Shown here: positions 1 to 5,467 of the stretch, in pieces
Layout of the letters: the number at the start of each line of letters is the position of its first letter
Numbering within the stretch: the first letter of the stretch is position 1
NCBI GenBank assembly: GCA_016791465.1
Contig: JAEUWE010000069.1
Coordinates: 1 to 5,467, forward strand
From: Pseudobdellovibrionaceae bacterium
GTDB lineage: Bacteria > Bdellovibrionota > Bdellovibrionia > Bdellovibrionales > JAMPXM01
Direction of reading: 5' to 3'
Length of the DNA stretch: 5,467 bases
Notes under the pieces: model-generated
Seen by the model: only the letters and a program-made list of their open reading frames with translations
Database searches by the model: none
Told to the model about the DNA's origin: nothing
Translations under genes and position numbers: made by a program

Positions 1-177
1 GGCAAGTGGTGCGTAGAAACGTTTGATCGCAGTCGCACCAACGTCTTCGGCGTGAGTAAAGAACGAGGGACCCATTATTCGCTGTGGTGCAGGCTTATAT
101 CCAAACTTCAGAGTCAGAATCACGCCCAGCGTTACCATTATGAAACCAAAGGCGATTCCCCATTTTGTGTACTTCAT
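1..177 (-). CDS. Partial gene, N-terminus of an unrecognised membrane-anchored protein
   Basis: An open frame of 59 codons reads leftward from an ATG at 177-175 and leaves the window without a stop. The product begins MKYTKWGIAFGF and has a lysine-bearing start followed by one hydrophobic stretch at about residues 6-25. That looks like a signal anchor or uncleaved signal peptide; I see no lipobox cysteine. The visible part after it (from about residue 28) is polar and includes PSFFTHAEDVGATAIKRFY, probably on the periplasmic side. The Shine-Dalgarno site is weak: a GGA lies about 10 bases upstream. The gene is divergent from the pantothenate operon, so it may share the intergenic control region but need not share its function. 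I do not recognise the family. The coherent hydrophobic N-terminus and the open frame to the edge support it being real, but only 59 residues are visible. Confidence 0.6.
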   Translation of the reverse strand, partial: MKYTKWGIAFGFIMVTLGVILTLKFGYKPAPQRIMGPSFFTHAEDVGATAIKRFYAPLA

Positions 178-203
178 GCCGCAGTCCGTACGCGACAGGC
201 GGC

Positions 204-232
204 TTGCAGTCAAATGCTGAGTGCGTTACTTT
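204..232 (+). promoter_or_regulatory. Weak candidate promoter for the pan-coa operon
   Basis: TTGCAG at 204-209 and TACTTT at 227-232 are separated by 17 bases, the ideal spacing for a sigma-70 type promoter. Each box matches the consensus at only three of six positions. Transcription would start near 239 and leave a leader of roughly 33 bases before the first gene. The opposite strand carries a better -35-like box (TTGACT, complement of 208-213) that could serve the leftward gene, but its -10 partner is poor. A promoter somewhere in 178-271 is expected from the divergent layout; this exact placement is speculative. Confidence 0.2.
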
Positions 233-258
233 GCCCTCCGAAAACGGACTTGATCCCA

Positions 259-267
259 AAGGACAGG
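259..267 (+). promoter_or_regulatory. Ribosome binding site of the panG-like gene
   Basis: AAGGACAGG ends four bases before the ATG at 272, and its AAGGA part is 8 bases away. This supports 272 as the start over the in-frame ATG at 284, which would have no comparable site at a suitable distance. Confidence 0.65.
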
Positions 268-271
268 TACC

Positions 272-1069
272 ATGAGACAAAGTATGGCCCCCGCTCCAGC
301 GGAGCGCATTTTGATTGTCGGCAATGGCCGACTTGCAACATTCCTTCAGGGCTTCCTGAACGAATCTCTTTCGCATCTCCCCACACAGAACTGGTCTCGA
401 TCTCATCTCAGCGCATTTCATGACTCGGTCCGTCTCTTTTCGCCGACTCACATTTGGCTCTGCCTATCTGATGATTCAATCGAGACTTTTTGCCTTGAGA
501 ACTCTCGATCCTTTCATGGTCGCACCATTGTTCATTTTTCTGGAGCCAAAGGTTGCCTCGAGCTCGCCGGCCATACGATCTATCCCGCTCATCCTCTTAT
601 GAGTTTTCCATCAATGAGTTCGGCCGAAGAATTAAAGGCTCAGCAGGCCCGCTTTAAGAAAGTCTCCTTTGCAGTTTCGCCAAGACAACCCGTTCTGCAA
701 AAGCTGATGCCCGGATTGGATAATCCGTCTTTTGTGATCGAAGACGATCTGAGGCCGCTGTATCACGCCTATTGCTCGCTTGTCGGAAATGTCACGGTGC
801 TGCTTTGGGAAGAAATCGAGAATCGTTGGCAGCGCCGCCTCGGAACAGACATTCAACATCTCGACACCTTTAAAAACCAGATTTTCGAAATGCTCTCAGC
901 GCCTCGCGATCATTCGATTCTGACCGGGCCGATGGCTCGTGGTGACATCGAAACTTTGCGTCGACAAAAGCAAGCGCTGAATGAAAGCGACGACCCTGAG
1001 CTCTCTGCCCTCATTGATATCGCAAACAGCCTGTATAAAGCGAGGTTCTCCGATGAAAAACGTCTTTGA
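272..1069 (+). CDS. panG: DUF2520 Rossmann-fold protein, probable PanG-type ketopantoate reductase
   Basis: This 265-residue protein probably carries out the NAD(P)H-dependent reduction of ketopantoate to pantoate in the cytoplasm, the step between PanB and PanC. The N-terminus has a dinucleotide-binding strand and glycine loop, ILIVGNGRLA (residues 13-22). Further family marks are HFSGA at 88-92, the HPLMSF segment at 107-112, a YH pair at 164-165, a helical region with VGNVTVLLWEE at 171-181, and TGPMARGD at 218-225. The SGA, HP and TGPxxRGD motifs are typical of proteins annotated as Rossmann-like plus DUF2520. It does not look like classical PanE/ApbA, although both share a Rossmann N-domain and a helical C-domain. 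It is the first gene of the operon and overlaps panB by 17 bp. The family assignment comes from motifs; the enzyme activity is inferred from operon position and from the PanG enzyme reported in Francisella. Alternative: an unrelated DUF2520 oxidoreductase. Confidence 0.82.
   Translation: MRQSMAPAPAERILIVGNGRLATFLQGFLNESLSHLPTQNWSRSHLSAFHDSVRLFSPTHIWLCLSDDSIETFCLENSRSFHGRTIVHFSGAKGCLELAGHTIYPAHPLMSFPSMSSAEELKAQQARFKKVSFAVSPRQPVLQKLMPGLDNPSFVIEDDLRPLYHAYCSLVGNVTVLLWEEIENRWQRRLGTDIQHLDTFKNQIFEMLSAPRDHSILTGPMARGDIETLRRQKQALNESDDPELSALIDIANSLYKARFSDEKRL
1042..1045 (+). promoter_or_regulatory. Ribosome binding site deciding the panB start
   Basis: GAGG lies 7 bases before the ATG at 1053, inside the 3' end of the upstream gene. 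Starting at 1053 gives a 264-residue PanB whose catalytic residues fall almost exactly at the E. coli positions. The in-frame ATG at 981 would add 24 residues without family resemblance and a much longer gene overlap. Confidence 0.6.
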
Positions 1070-1847
1070 TTTCGCAAAGGCCAAAATTGAAAGACGGCCA
1101 ATCTCAATGGTGACCTGCTACGATTCCACCAGTGCAGCTCTGGTCGCACGCTCAAACGTCGACTGTGTTCTGGTCGGCGACAGCGTCGCAATGACAATGC
1201 ATGGAGAAAAAGACACCTTGCGAGCGACGACGGATTTGCTCGCTCTACACACGGCAGCCGTTCGTCGCGGTGGCCCTGATCTTTTCATCGTCGCCGACAT
1301 GCCCTTTCTTGCCCACCGTGGATCGCTGGACAAGACAATGGACGCCGTCCGCCGTCTCATGCAGGCCGGTGCGAATGCGGTAAAAATCGAAGGGGTCGAT
1401 GGTTCTGAATCAACGCTCAGACACATTGTCGAAAGCGGCGTGCCCGTGATGGGACATCTCGGATTGACTCCTCAGTCGCTGCACGCACTCGGCGGATTTC
1501 GCGTTCAAGGAAAAGAAGAGGCTGCGGCCGCGCATATCTCGGAACAAGCACTGACTCTTCAATCACTCGGCGTCTTCGCATTGGTCCTGGAGTGTGTTCC
1601 AAGCCAACTCGCGACAGCGATTACCAAGTCTCTCACGATCCCCACAATTGGCATTGGTGCCGGGCACGAAACCGACGGACAAGTCCTCGTCTTCCAGGAT
1701 CTACTTGGACTCAATCCCGATTTTAAACCACGCTTCGTGCGCAAATTCAGCGACGGCGCCGGTTTTGTGGTCGATGCCTTAAACAGGTACACAAGCGAAA
1801 CGCAGGCGCGGTCATTTCCGACCGAGAAGGAGAGCTTTGAAATATGA
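1053..1847 (+). CDS. panB: 3-methyl-2-oxobutanoate hydroxymethyltransferase (ketopantoate hydroxymethyltransferase)
   Basis: PanB transfers a hydroxymethyl group from 5,10-methylenetetrahydrofolate to alpha-ketoisovalerate, giving ketopantoate, the first committed step of pantothenate synthesis. It is a cytoplasmic, metal-dependent TIM-barrel enzyme. At 264 residues it has the same length as the E. coli protein. Visible active-site elements are VLVGDS with D43, ADMPF with D82 (second metal-site Asp), KIEG with K111 and E113, GHLGLTPQ with H135, and VLEC with the catalytic-acid Glu at 180. The late motif IGIGAGHETDGQVLVFQDLLG is also diagnostic. These correspond to E. coli D45, D84, K112, E114, H136 and E181. 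The start at 1053 was chosen on length, alignment of these residues and the Shine-Dalgarno site. The gene overlaps the upstream gene by 17 bp and the panC start by an ATGA, so coupled translation is likely. No key residue appears to be missing. Confidence 0.98.
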   Translation: MKNVFDFAKAKIERRPISMVTCYDSTSAALVARSNVDCVLVGDSVAMTMHGEKDTLRATTDLLALHTAAVRRGGPDLFIVADMPFLAHRGSLDKTMDAVRRLMQAGANAVKIEGVDGSESTLRHIVESGVPVMGHLGLTPQSLHALGGFRVQGKEEAAAAHISEQALTLQSLGVFALVLECVPSQLATAITKSLTIPTIGIGAGHETDGQVLVFQDLLGLNPDFKPRFVRKFSDGAGFVVDALNRYTSETQARSFPTEKESFEI

Positions 1848-2617
1848 TACTGCACAGTCATCTTGATTCATGGCTTGAAACTCGACGCCGTTTGACCGGC
1901 CAATCCATCGGCTTTGTTCCGACGATGGGCGCCTTACACGCCGGCCACGTCTCTCTCATCGAACGGGCCCGCCGAGAGAATGAGATCGTCGTTCTCAGTA
2001 TCTTCGTCAATCCGACTCAGTTTGACGATCCAGGAGATCTTGCCCAGTATCCAAAAACGCTCGAGAGCGATCTTGAAATGGCTCGCAAGTCCGGTTGTGA
2101 TCACGTGATTTTTCCGAACGAACGACAGATGTATCCCGACGGCTATCGCTACCGTGTTTCGGAGAACGAGCTTTCGAAAATTCTCTGCGGAGCCCATCGG
2201 CTCGGTCACTTCGACGGCGTTCTCACCGTTGTCCTCAAACTTCTCCACATCGCTCAACCCACTCGTGCGTACTTCGGAGAAAAAGACTTTCAACAACTCG
2301 AACTGGTTCGCGGCATGGTGAAGTCCTTCTTCTTACCTGTCGAAATCGTTTCGTGTGCAATTGTCCGCGAGGGCGACGGGCTTGCGATGAGCTCGCGAAA
2401 CACGCGCTTGAGCCATGTTGATCGCAAGCATGCTCCACACTTTCATCAGATTCTGACTCAAGCCGCCAATGCCGATGAAGCGCGACGTGCCCTCACTGAA
2501 GACGGCTTTGATGTCGACTACGTCGAAGACATTGCTTTCGGTCCATCCACACGTCGCTTTGGCGCTGTTCGCATGGGACCTGTTCGTCTCATCGATAACT
2601 GTGAGGTGCAGCGATGA
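1844..2617 (+). CDS. panC: Pantothenate synthetase (pantoate--beta-alanine ligase)
   Basis: PanC joins pantoate and beta-alanine through a pantoyl-adenylate, consuming ATP, to form pantothenate. The N-terminal nucleotidyltransferase fold carries PTMGALHAGH at residues 26-35 (the HxGH ATP motif at 32-35), FVNPTQF at 54-60, GHFDGVLTVV at 121-130, GEKDFQQ at 145-151 and MSSRN at 182-186, which is the KMSKS-like loop. LIDN near the end is the usual C-terminal mark. At 257 residues it is shorter than the E. coli enzyme (about 283), and the difference lies in the C-terminal domain after residue 190, not in the catalytic core. The start overlaps the panB stop as ATGA, with GGAGAG at 1829-1834 placed 9 bases upstream. 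The stop overlaps the coaBC start in the same way. Its substrates come from the neighbouring PanB/PanG-like pair and from PanD. Confidence 0.97.
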   Translation: MILHSHLDSWLETRRRLTGQSIGFVPTMGALHAGHVSLIERARRENEIVVLSIFVNPTQFDDPGDLAQYPKTLESDLEMARKSGCDHVIFPNERQMYPDGYRYRVSENELSKILCGAHRLGHFDGVLTVVLKLLHIAQPTRAYFGEKDFQQLELVRGMVKSFFLPVEIVSCAIVREGDGLAMSSRNTRLSHVDRKHAPHFHQILTQAANADEARRALTEDGFDVDYVEDIAFGPSTRRFGAVRMGPVRLIDNCEVQR

Positions 2618-3831
2618 GTCGCATTCTCTTCATGATGACGGGATCGATTGCAGCCTATAAAGCGGCGCATGTTCTCTCGCGCCTCAACCAGAGTGGACAC
2701 GAAGTCGAAGTCGTTGCAACGCCGTCAGCGCTGCAGTTCATCGGTGAGGCGACAATCGAGGGGCTCACTGGCCGACCGGTTCGAAGTGCACTTTTTGGTA
2801 CTGGCGTCCATATGGCACACATTGATCTCATCCGCTGGGCCGATCTTGCGATCGTTTGCCCAGCAACGGCCAACACGATCAATAGACTCGCAAGCGGTGC
2901 CGCCGATGATCTTTTGACCACACTGTTTCTGGCGCACGATTTTAAAAAACCTTGGCTTATCGCGCCGGCAATGAACGTCTCGATGTACCAGCATCCTTTG
3001 ACACAAGCCTCGCTCTCGAAACTCCAGACTCTTGGCTGCACTGTACTCGGCACCGAAACGGGCTCACTTGCCTGCGGAGAACATGGCGAGGGCCGCCTTC
3101 TTGAACCTGAAGTCATTCTCTCAACCATCGAGACGACACTCCGCAAATGCAACACCACGGAGGAGCCTTCAACTCATTCAAAAAAGAGCAAGTTGCACGT
3201 TCTCGTCACGAGCGGCGGAACCTCAGAGCCCATCGACGCCGTCCGTGCGATCACCAACACCTCGACCGGCCGCACGGGTGCACTCATCGTCGATCGACTT
3301 CTCGAAGAAGGACACAGCGTTCATTTTTTGACCGCTGAAAATGGCGAGCGCCCCCTTGCCTCTTCGCCCGATCTCAAGATCGAGACATTTGTCACATTCC
3401 AAGAACTCGCCGCGAAACTTGAGGCCACACTCGGTGCAAAGCACTTCGATACCGTTATTCACGCGGCGGCTGTAGCAGACTATTCGCTGGTCGCACCGGC
3501 CACTCAGAAAATCGATTCAGAAAATGAAATCGCACTGAGACTCAGAAAGAATCCGAAGCTCATCGACTCAATTCGCCGATGGTCACAGAATAAAGACGTT
3601 CGGATCGTCGCTTTCAAGCTCACTGCAGGTGAAGATCGAATCGCCAAACTCCGCACCTTGGCCGCGCATGCCGCTCCGGACTGGATTCTTGCCAATGACA
3701 TCAAAACGCTTCCCGCGTGGGATCTGTTCTCGATGGAAAATCAGTTCGCCGCTCCGATCGCCAACGGTCAGAGCCGCGAAGGCCTTGCTCGCACTCTCGA
3801 AACCGTCATCAGTGAAGGAATGATGCTATGA
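2614..3831 (+). CDS. coaBC: Bifunctional phosphopantothenoylcysteine decarboxylase / phosphopantothenate--cysteine ligase
   Basis: This 405-residue fusion (also called Dfp) performs two CoA steps: the C-terminal CoaB half ligates cysteine to 4'-phosphopantothenate, and the N-terminal FMN-dependent CoaC half decarboxylates the product to 4'-phosphopantetheine. The CoaC half has MTGSIAAYKA at 8-17, catalytic H69 in MAHIDL, PAMN with N121, and C154 in ACGEHGEGRL, matching E. coli H75, N125 and C158. A polar linker lies at about 179-193. The CoaB half starts with VTSGGTSEPIDAVRAITNTS and contains N215 (E. coli N210), HAAAVADY at 283-290 and LAND near the end. Two departures are visible: the usual KxKK segment reads KIDS (299-302, first Lys kept), and the usual FAAET reads FKLTA (334-338). 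ATGA overlaps join it to panC and coaX; GAGGTG at 2603-2608 is its ribosome site. Confidence 0.97.
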   Translation: MSRILFMMTGSIAAYKAAHVLSRLNQSGHEVEVVATPSALQFIGEATIEGLTGRPVRSALFGTGVHMAHIDLIRWADLAIVCPATANTINRLASGAADDLLTTLFLAHDFKKPWLIAPAMNVSMYQHPLTQASLSKLQTLGCTVLGTETGSLACGEHGEGRLLEPEVILSTIETTLRKCNTTEEPSTHSKKSKLHVLVTSGGTSEPIDAVRAITNTSTGRTGALIVDRLLEEGHSVHFLTAENGERPLASSPDLKIETFVTFQELAAKLEATLGAKHFDTVIHAAAVADYSLVAPATQKIDSENEIALRLRKNPKLIDSIRRWSQNKDVRIVAFKLTAGEDRIAKLRTLAAHAAPDWILANDIKTLPAWDLFSMENQFAAPIANGQSREGLARTLETVISEGMML

Positions 3832-4634
3832 TCCTCTGTCTCGATGTTGGAAATACAACCATTCACGCTGGCGTCTACTCAGCGGCAGAGCCCGTACCGA
3901 AACTCATCACTCAATTTCGTCGGACCTCTGAATTTCGCGCCTCAAGCGACGAAATCGGTCTTTTTATGCGCTCTGCCCTTCGCGAGAATGGCGTTCCGCC
4001 AGAGAATATTCAAGCGATCGCGCTCTGCTCAGTCGTTCCTGACGCTGTGTACTCTATTCGCGGTGCCTGCCAAAAGTACTTCAATCAACAGCCGTTCATT
4101 TTGCAGGCCGGAGTTAAAACCGGGCTGAAAATTCGCTATCGCAATCCGCTCGAGGTCGGAGCCGACCGCATCGCCAACGCGATTGGCGCACTCGAAATGT
4201 TCCCAGGACGCGATCTGATCATCGTCGACTTTGGAACGGCCACGACATTCTGCGCGGTCAGCCGCGACAAAGACTACCTCGGTGGCGTCATCATCGCCGG
4301 CCTTAAAATTTCGATGGAGGCGCTGGAATCACGAACGGCCAAGCTTCCGTCAGTAGAAATTGTACCAGTCAAAGAGTGCCTAGGGCGTTCGACTGTCGAA
4401 AGCATTCAGTCCGGTCTTTACTTTGGACAAGTCGGCACCGTACGCGAAATTCAATCGCGCATTGCCCGCGAATGTTTCCCCGCGACAAACGGTAGCGAGA
4501 AACCACTCGTCATTGCGACCGGAGGATTCTCAAGCCTCTTTGAGGCCGAACATCTTTTTGATCACGTTGTTTCAGATCTTGTATTGAAGGGACTGTTTTA
4601 TGCCCTTCGCGCCAATGGAGGAGCAGGAAAATGA
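3828..4634 (+). CDS. coaX: Type III pantothenate kinase
   Basis: CoaX phosphorylates pantothenate with ATP to 4'-phosphopantothenate, the first step from vitamin B5 to CoA. It belongs to the ASKHA (acetate kinase / Hsp70 / actin) fold and is unrelated to CoaA. At 268 residues it is close to the family length of about 255. The phosphate-1 motif is LDVGNT at residues 5-10 with D6; SVVP at 68-71, VGADRIANA at 110-118 and VDFGTATTF at 133-141 (D134) follow, then the YLGGVIIAGL loop at 150-159. These are the standard CoaX blocks. Enzymes of this type generally need a monovalent cation and resist CoA feedback, which is family knowledge and not visible here. GAAGGA at 3814-3819 sits 8 bases before the ATG, and the start overlaps the coaBC stop as ATGA. 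It supplies the substrate for the neighbouring CoaBC. Confidence 0.96.
   Translation: MILCLDVGNTTIHAGVYSAAEPVPKLITQFRRTSEFRASSDEIGLFMRSALRENGVPPENIQAIALCSVVPDAVYSIRGACQKYFNQQPFILQAGVKTGLKIRYRNPLEVGADRIANAIGALEMFPGRDLIIVDFGTATTFCAVSRDKDYLGGVIIAGLKISMEALESRTAKLPSVEIVPVKECLGRSTVESIQSGLYFGQVGTVREIQSRIARECFPATNGSEKPLVIATGGFSSLFEAEHLFDHVVSDLVLKGLFYALRANGGAGK
4617..4623 (+). promoter_or_regulatory. Strong ribosome binding site deciding the panD start
   Basis: GGAGGAG ends 7 bases before the ATG at 4631, within the coaX 3' end. It is the best Shine-Dalgarno match in the operon. It favours 4631 over the in-frame ATG at 4643, which would be 19 bases away. A strong site on the last gene may raise PanD output. 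Confidence 0.7.
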
Positions 4635-5017
4635 CACTGAATATGCTGAAATCCAAAATTCATCGAGCGACCGTCACCGGTGCCGACCTCCACTACGAAG
4701 GTTCGATTTCGATTTGCCCCGACCTCATCAAGGCAGCAGGCCTTCGGCTTTTCGAGGTCGTGGAGATCTACAACGTCAATAATGGCGAGCGTTTTTCGAC
4801 CTATGTGATCAAGGGAAAGACCGGCGAGATCTGCCTCAACGGCGCAGCTGCTCGCCTCGTGCACAGGGGCGACCTGGTGATCATTGCCAACTACGCCCAG
4901 TACACTGAGGCCGAAGCCGAGGCCCACCACCCGAAGGCCATTTTTGTCGACAAACACAATCGCATTGCTGAGATCAAAGGCTGCAACACGGAGTACGCGA
5001 CTGAAGGCAACGCCTGA
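4631..5017 (+). CDS. panD: Aspartate 1-decarboxylase proenzyme
   Basis: PanD decarboxylates L-aspartate to beta-alanine, the second substrate of PanC. It is made as a proenzyme that cleaves itself between Gly24 and Ser25, turning the serine into a pyruvoyl cofactor. The sequence shows HYEGSISI with the cleavage pair at exactly residues 24-25. It also has K9, R54, T57 and Y58 in ERFSTY, and LNGAAARL with N70, all at or within two positions of the E. coli counterparts. At 128 residues it is full length (E. coli 126). Starting at 4631 gives the numbering identical to E. coli; the strong ribosome site agrees. The start overlaps the coaX stop as ATGA, making panD the last gene of the operon. Whether it needs a helper for cleavage, as enteric PanD needs PanZ, cannot be read here. 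Confidence 0.97.
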   Translation: MTLNMLKSKIHRATVTGADLHYEGSISICPDLIKAAGLRLFEVVEIYNVNNGERFSTYVIKGKTGEICLNGAAARLVHRGDLVIIANYAQYTEAEAEAHHPKAIFVDKHNRIAEIKGCNTEYATEGNA

Positions 5018-5100
5018 CAGATGGCGGAGATGCCGCGTACGAAGTCCTCGTCGACGAGAGCTGTAAACTGATCTCCGTTCGAAACCTCTGGTCAGAATAG
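5005..5100 (+). other. Coding-like tail without a start codon, just after panD
   Basis: A short frame running from just after a TGA at 5002-5004 to a TAG at 5098-5100 translates to a sensible peptide ending DESCKLISVRNLWSE, with C/G-ending codons like those of the neighbouring genes. It has no ATG, GTG or TTG; a CTG at 5014 is the only loose candidate. It lies in the -1 frame relative to panD. It could be a remnant of a decayed gene, a tail reached by frameshift, or chance. The rest of the 5018-5108 spacer shows no convincing terminator: CTGATC at about 5069 and GGTCAG near 5090 could form only a weak 6-bp stem with a large loop and no T-run. Confidence 0.25.
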
Positions 5101-5108
5101 ACGTCTCA

Positions 5109-5467
5109 CTAAAGCGCGCCCGATGTCTGCAGTCGAACAAGTTTAACGACTTCAACTGGCGCCTTAAAACGGTAAGCGCGCAGGCTTCTGAGCCATGTCC
5201 GCTCGGTCGGCCGAGCGGAATTTGCAATTCCATCAAACTGCACGGCGACGTCAAGATAGTCGCCGCTCTTGATCCAACCCTTTGCGAGCGCAAGCTTCAC
5301 TTCACTCACACCGATTTCAACAAAAGACAATTCGGGGTGGTTGCGTGCAAAGGCGTCCACACGATCGGCCCAGGCAAGATCACTCTTGAGCTCTTTCAAG
5401 GCTGTCTCTGCCGCGCCACCACACCCCCGCACCCATAAGAAATGCCGAGCGCGCACTCGCTCAAGAT
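5109..5467 (-). CDS. Partial gene, C-terminus of an unrecognised protein
   Basis: A leftward open frame enters from the right edge and ends at a TAG at 5111-5109, giving 118 visible C-terminal residues. A GTG at 5456 could be a start, but the frame stays open to the window edge and no good ribosome site is visible, so I treat the gene as truncated by the window. The visible protein is soluble-looking, with no membrane segment: a basic stretch with WVRGCGG, a helix-like segment with KELKSDLAWADRVDAF, then alternating strand-like pieces including LSFVEIGVSEVKLALAKGW, GDYLDVAVQF and VEVVKLVRL. The codon use is even and like that of the operon. I recognise no family. It converges on panD with a 91-bp spacer, so it is not part of the pantothenate operon. 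Confidence 0.72.
   Translation of the reverse strand, partial: LERVRARHFLWVRGCGGAAETALKELKSDLAWADRVDAFARNHPELSFVEIGVSEVKLALAKGWIKSGDYLDVAVQFDGIANSARPTERTWLRSLRAYRFKAPVEVVKLVRLQTSGAL
5198..5219. repeat. Perfect 9-bp inverted repeat with a 4-base loop (candidate hairpin)
   Basis: TCCGCTCGG (5198-5206) and CCGAGCGGA (5211-5219) are perfect reverse complements around TCGG. It is a GC-rich stem-loop about 180 bases downstream of panD, inside the coding region of the convergent gene. On the + strand it is followed by AATTTGC, a poor U-tract. It could help stop or stabilise read-through transcripts from the operon, but it is not a textbook intrinsic terminator and also encodes SARPTER on the other strand. 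Confidence 0.45.

Noticed and set aside
178..271. A riboswitch or attenuator leader before the operon
   Set aside because: The region is too short and lacks a recognisable aptamer or terminator/antiterminator pair.
52..451. Long open frames on both strands over the left partial gene, the intergenic region and the panG start
   Set aside because: Their translations are rich in Arg, Ser, His and Cys without domain logic, and they overlap better-supported genes; they are shadows.
981..1052. An upstream in-frame ATG extending PanB by 24 residues
   Set aside because: The extension has no family resemblance, and the start at 1053 gives the E. coli length, matching active-site numbering and a GAGG site.
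2655..3158. A 167-codon leftward open frame inside coaBC
   Set aside because: It is antisense to a fully motif-supported coaBC; the peptide is Arg/Ser-rich and has no recognisable family.
5021..5071. A 16-codon ATG frame after panD
   Set aside because: It is very short, with no ribosome site at suitable spacing and a composition of no interest.
5066..5098. A possible intrinsic terminator after panD
   Set aside because: Only a 6-bp stem with one G-T pair and a 16-base loop, with no T-run.
4598..5293. A 231-codon leftward open frame across panD
   Set aside because: It is antisense to panD and overlaps the better-supported leftward frame ending at 5109; its composition (many Arg, His, Cys) is typical of a shadow frame.

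Overview
The window holds a compact six-gene vitamin B5 / coenzyme A operon on the + strand (272-5017). It is flanked by two partial genes on the - strand that run off the left and right edges. The operon order is panG-like (DUF2520) - panB - panC - coaBC - coaX - panD. Every junction overlaps: 17 bp between the first two genes, then four consecutive ATGA overlaps of 4 bp. No gap inside the cluster could hold a separate promoter, so it is probably transcribed as one unit with translational coupling.

Layout: 1-177 is the N-terminal part of a - strand gene that starts with a membrane segment and whose function I do not recognise. 178-271 is a short divergent intergenic region that should contain the promoters for both directions. 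272-5017 is the operon. 5018-5108 is a convergent spacer that contains a coding-like tail without a start. 5109-5467 is the C-terminal part of an unrecognised - strand gene, with a strong inverted repeat inside its coding region.

How the genes work together: PanB makes ketopantoate from alpha-ketoisovalerate. The DUF2520 protein is placed to reduce ketopantoate to pantoate. PanD makes beta-alanine from aspartate, and PanC joins pantoate and beta-alanine into pantothenate. CoaX (type III pantothenate kinase) phosphorylates pantothenate, and CoaBC adds and then decarboxylates cysteine to give 4'-phosphopantetheine. Only CoaD and CoaE would be needed elsewhere to finish CoA. The main point of interest is that no classical PanE or CoaA is present in the cluster; the less common DUF2520/PanG-type protein and CoaX stand in those positions.

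Organism: clearly bacterial, moderately GC-rich, with many C/G-ending codons and good Shine-Dalgarno sites. The gene types (PanG-like reductase, fused CoaBC, type III kinase) fit several Gram-negative lineages. A Bdellovibrionota-like or other delta-type proteobacterium is only a guess; nothing here fixes the taxon. I see no mobile element, CRISPR array, tRNA or rRNA.
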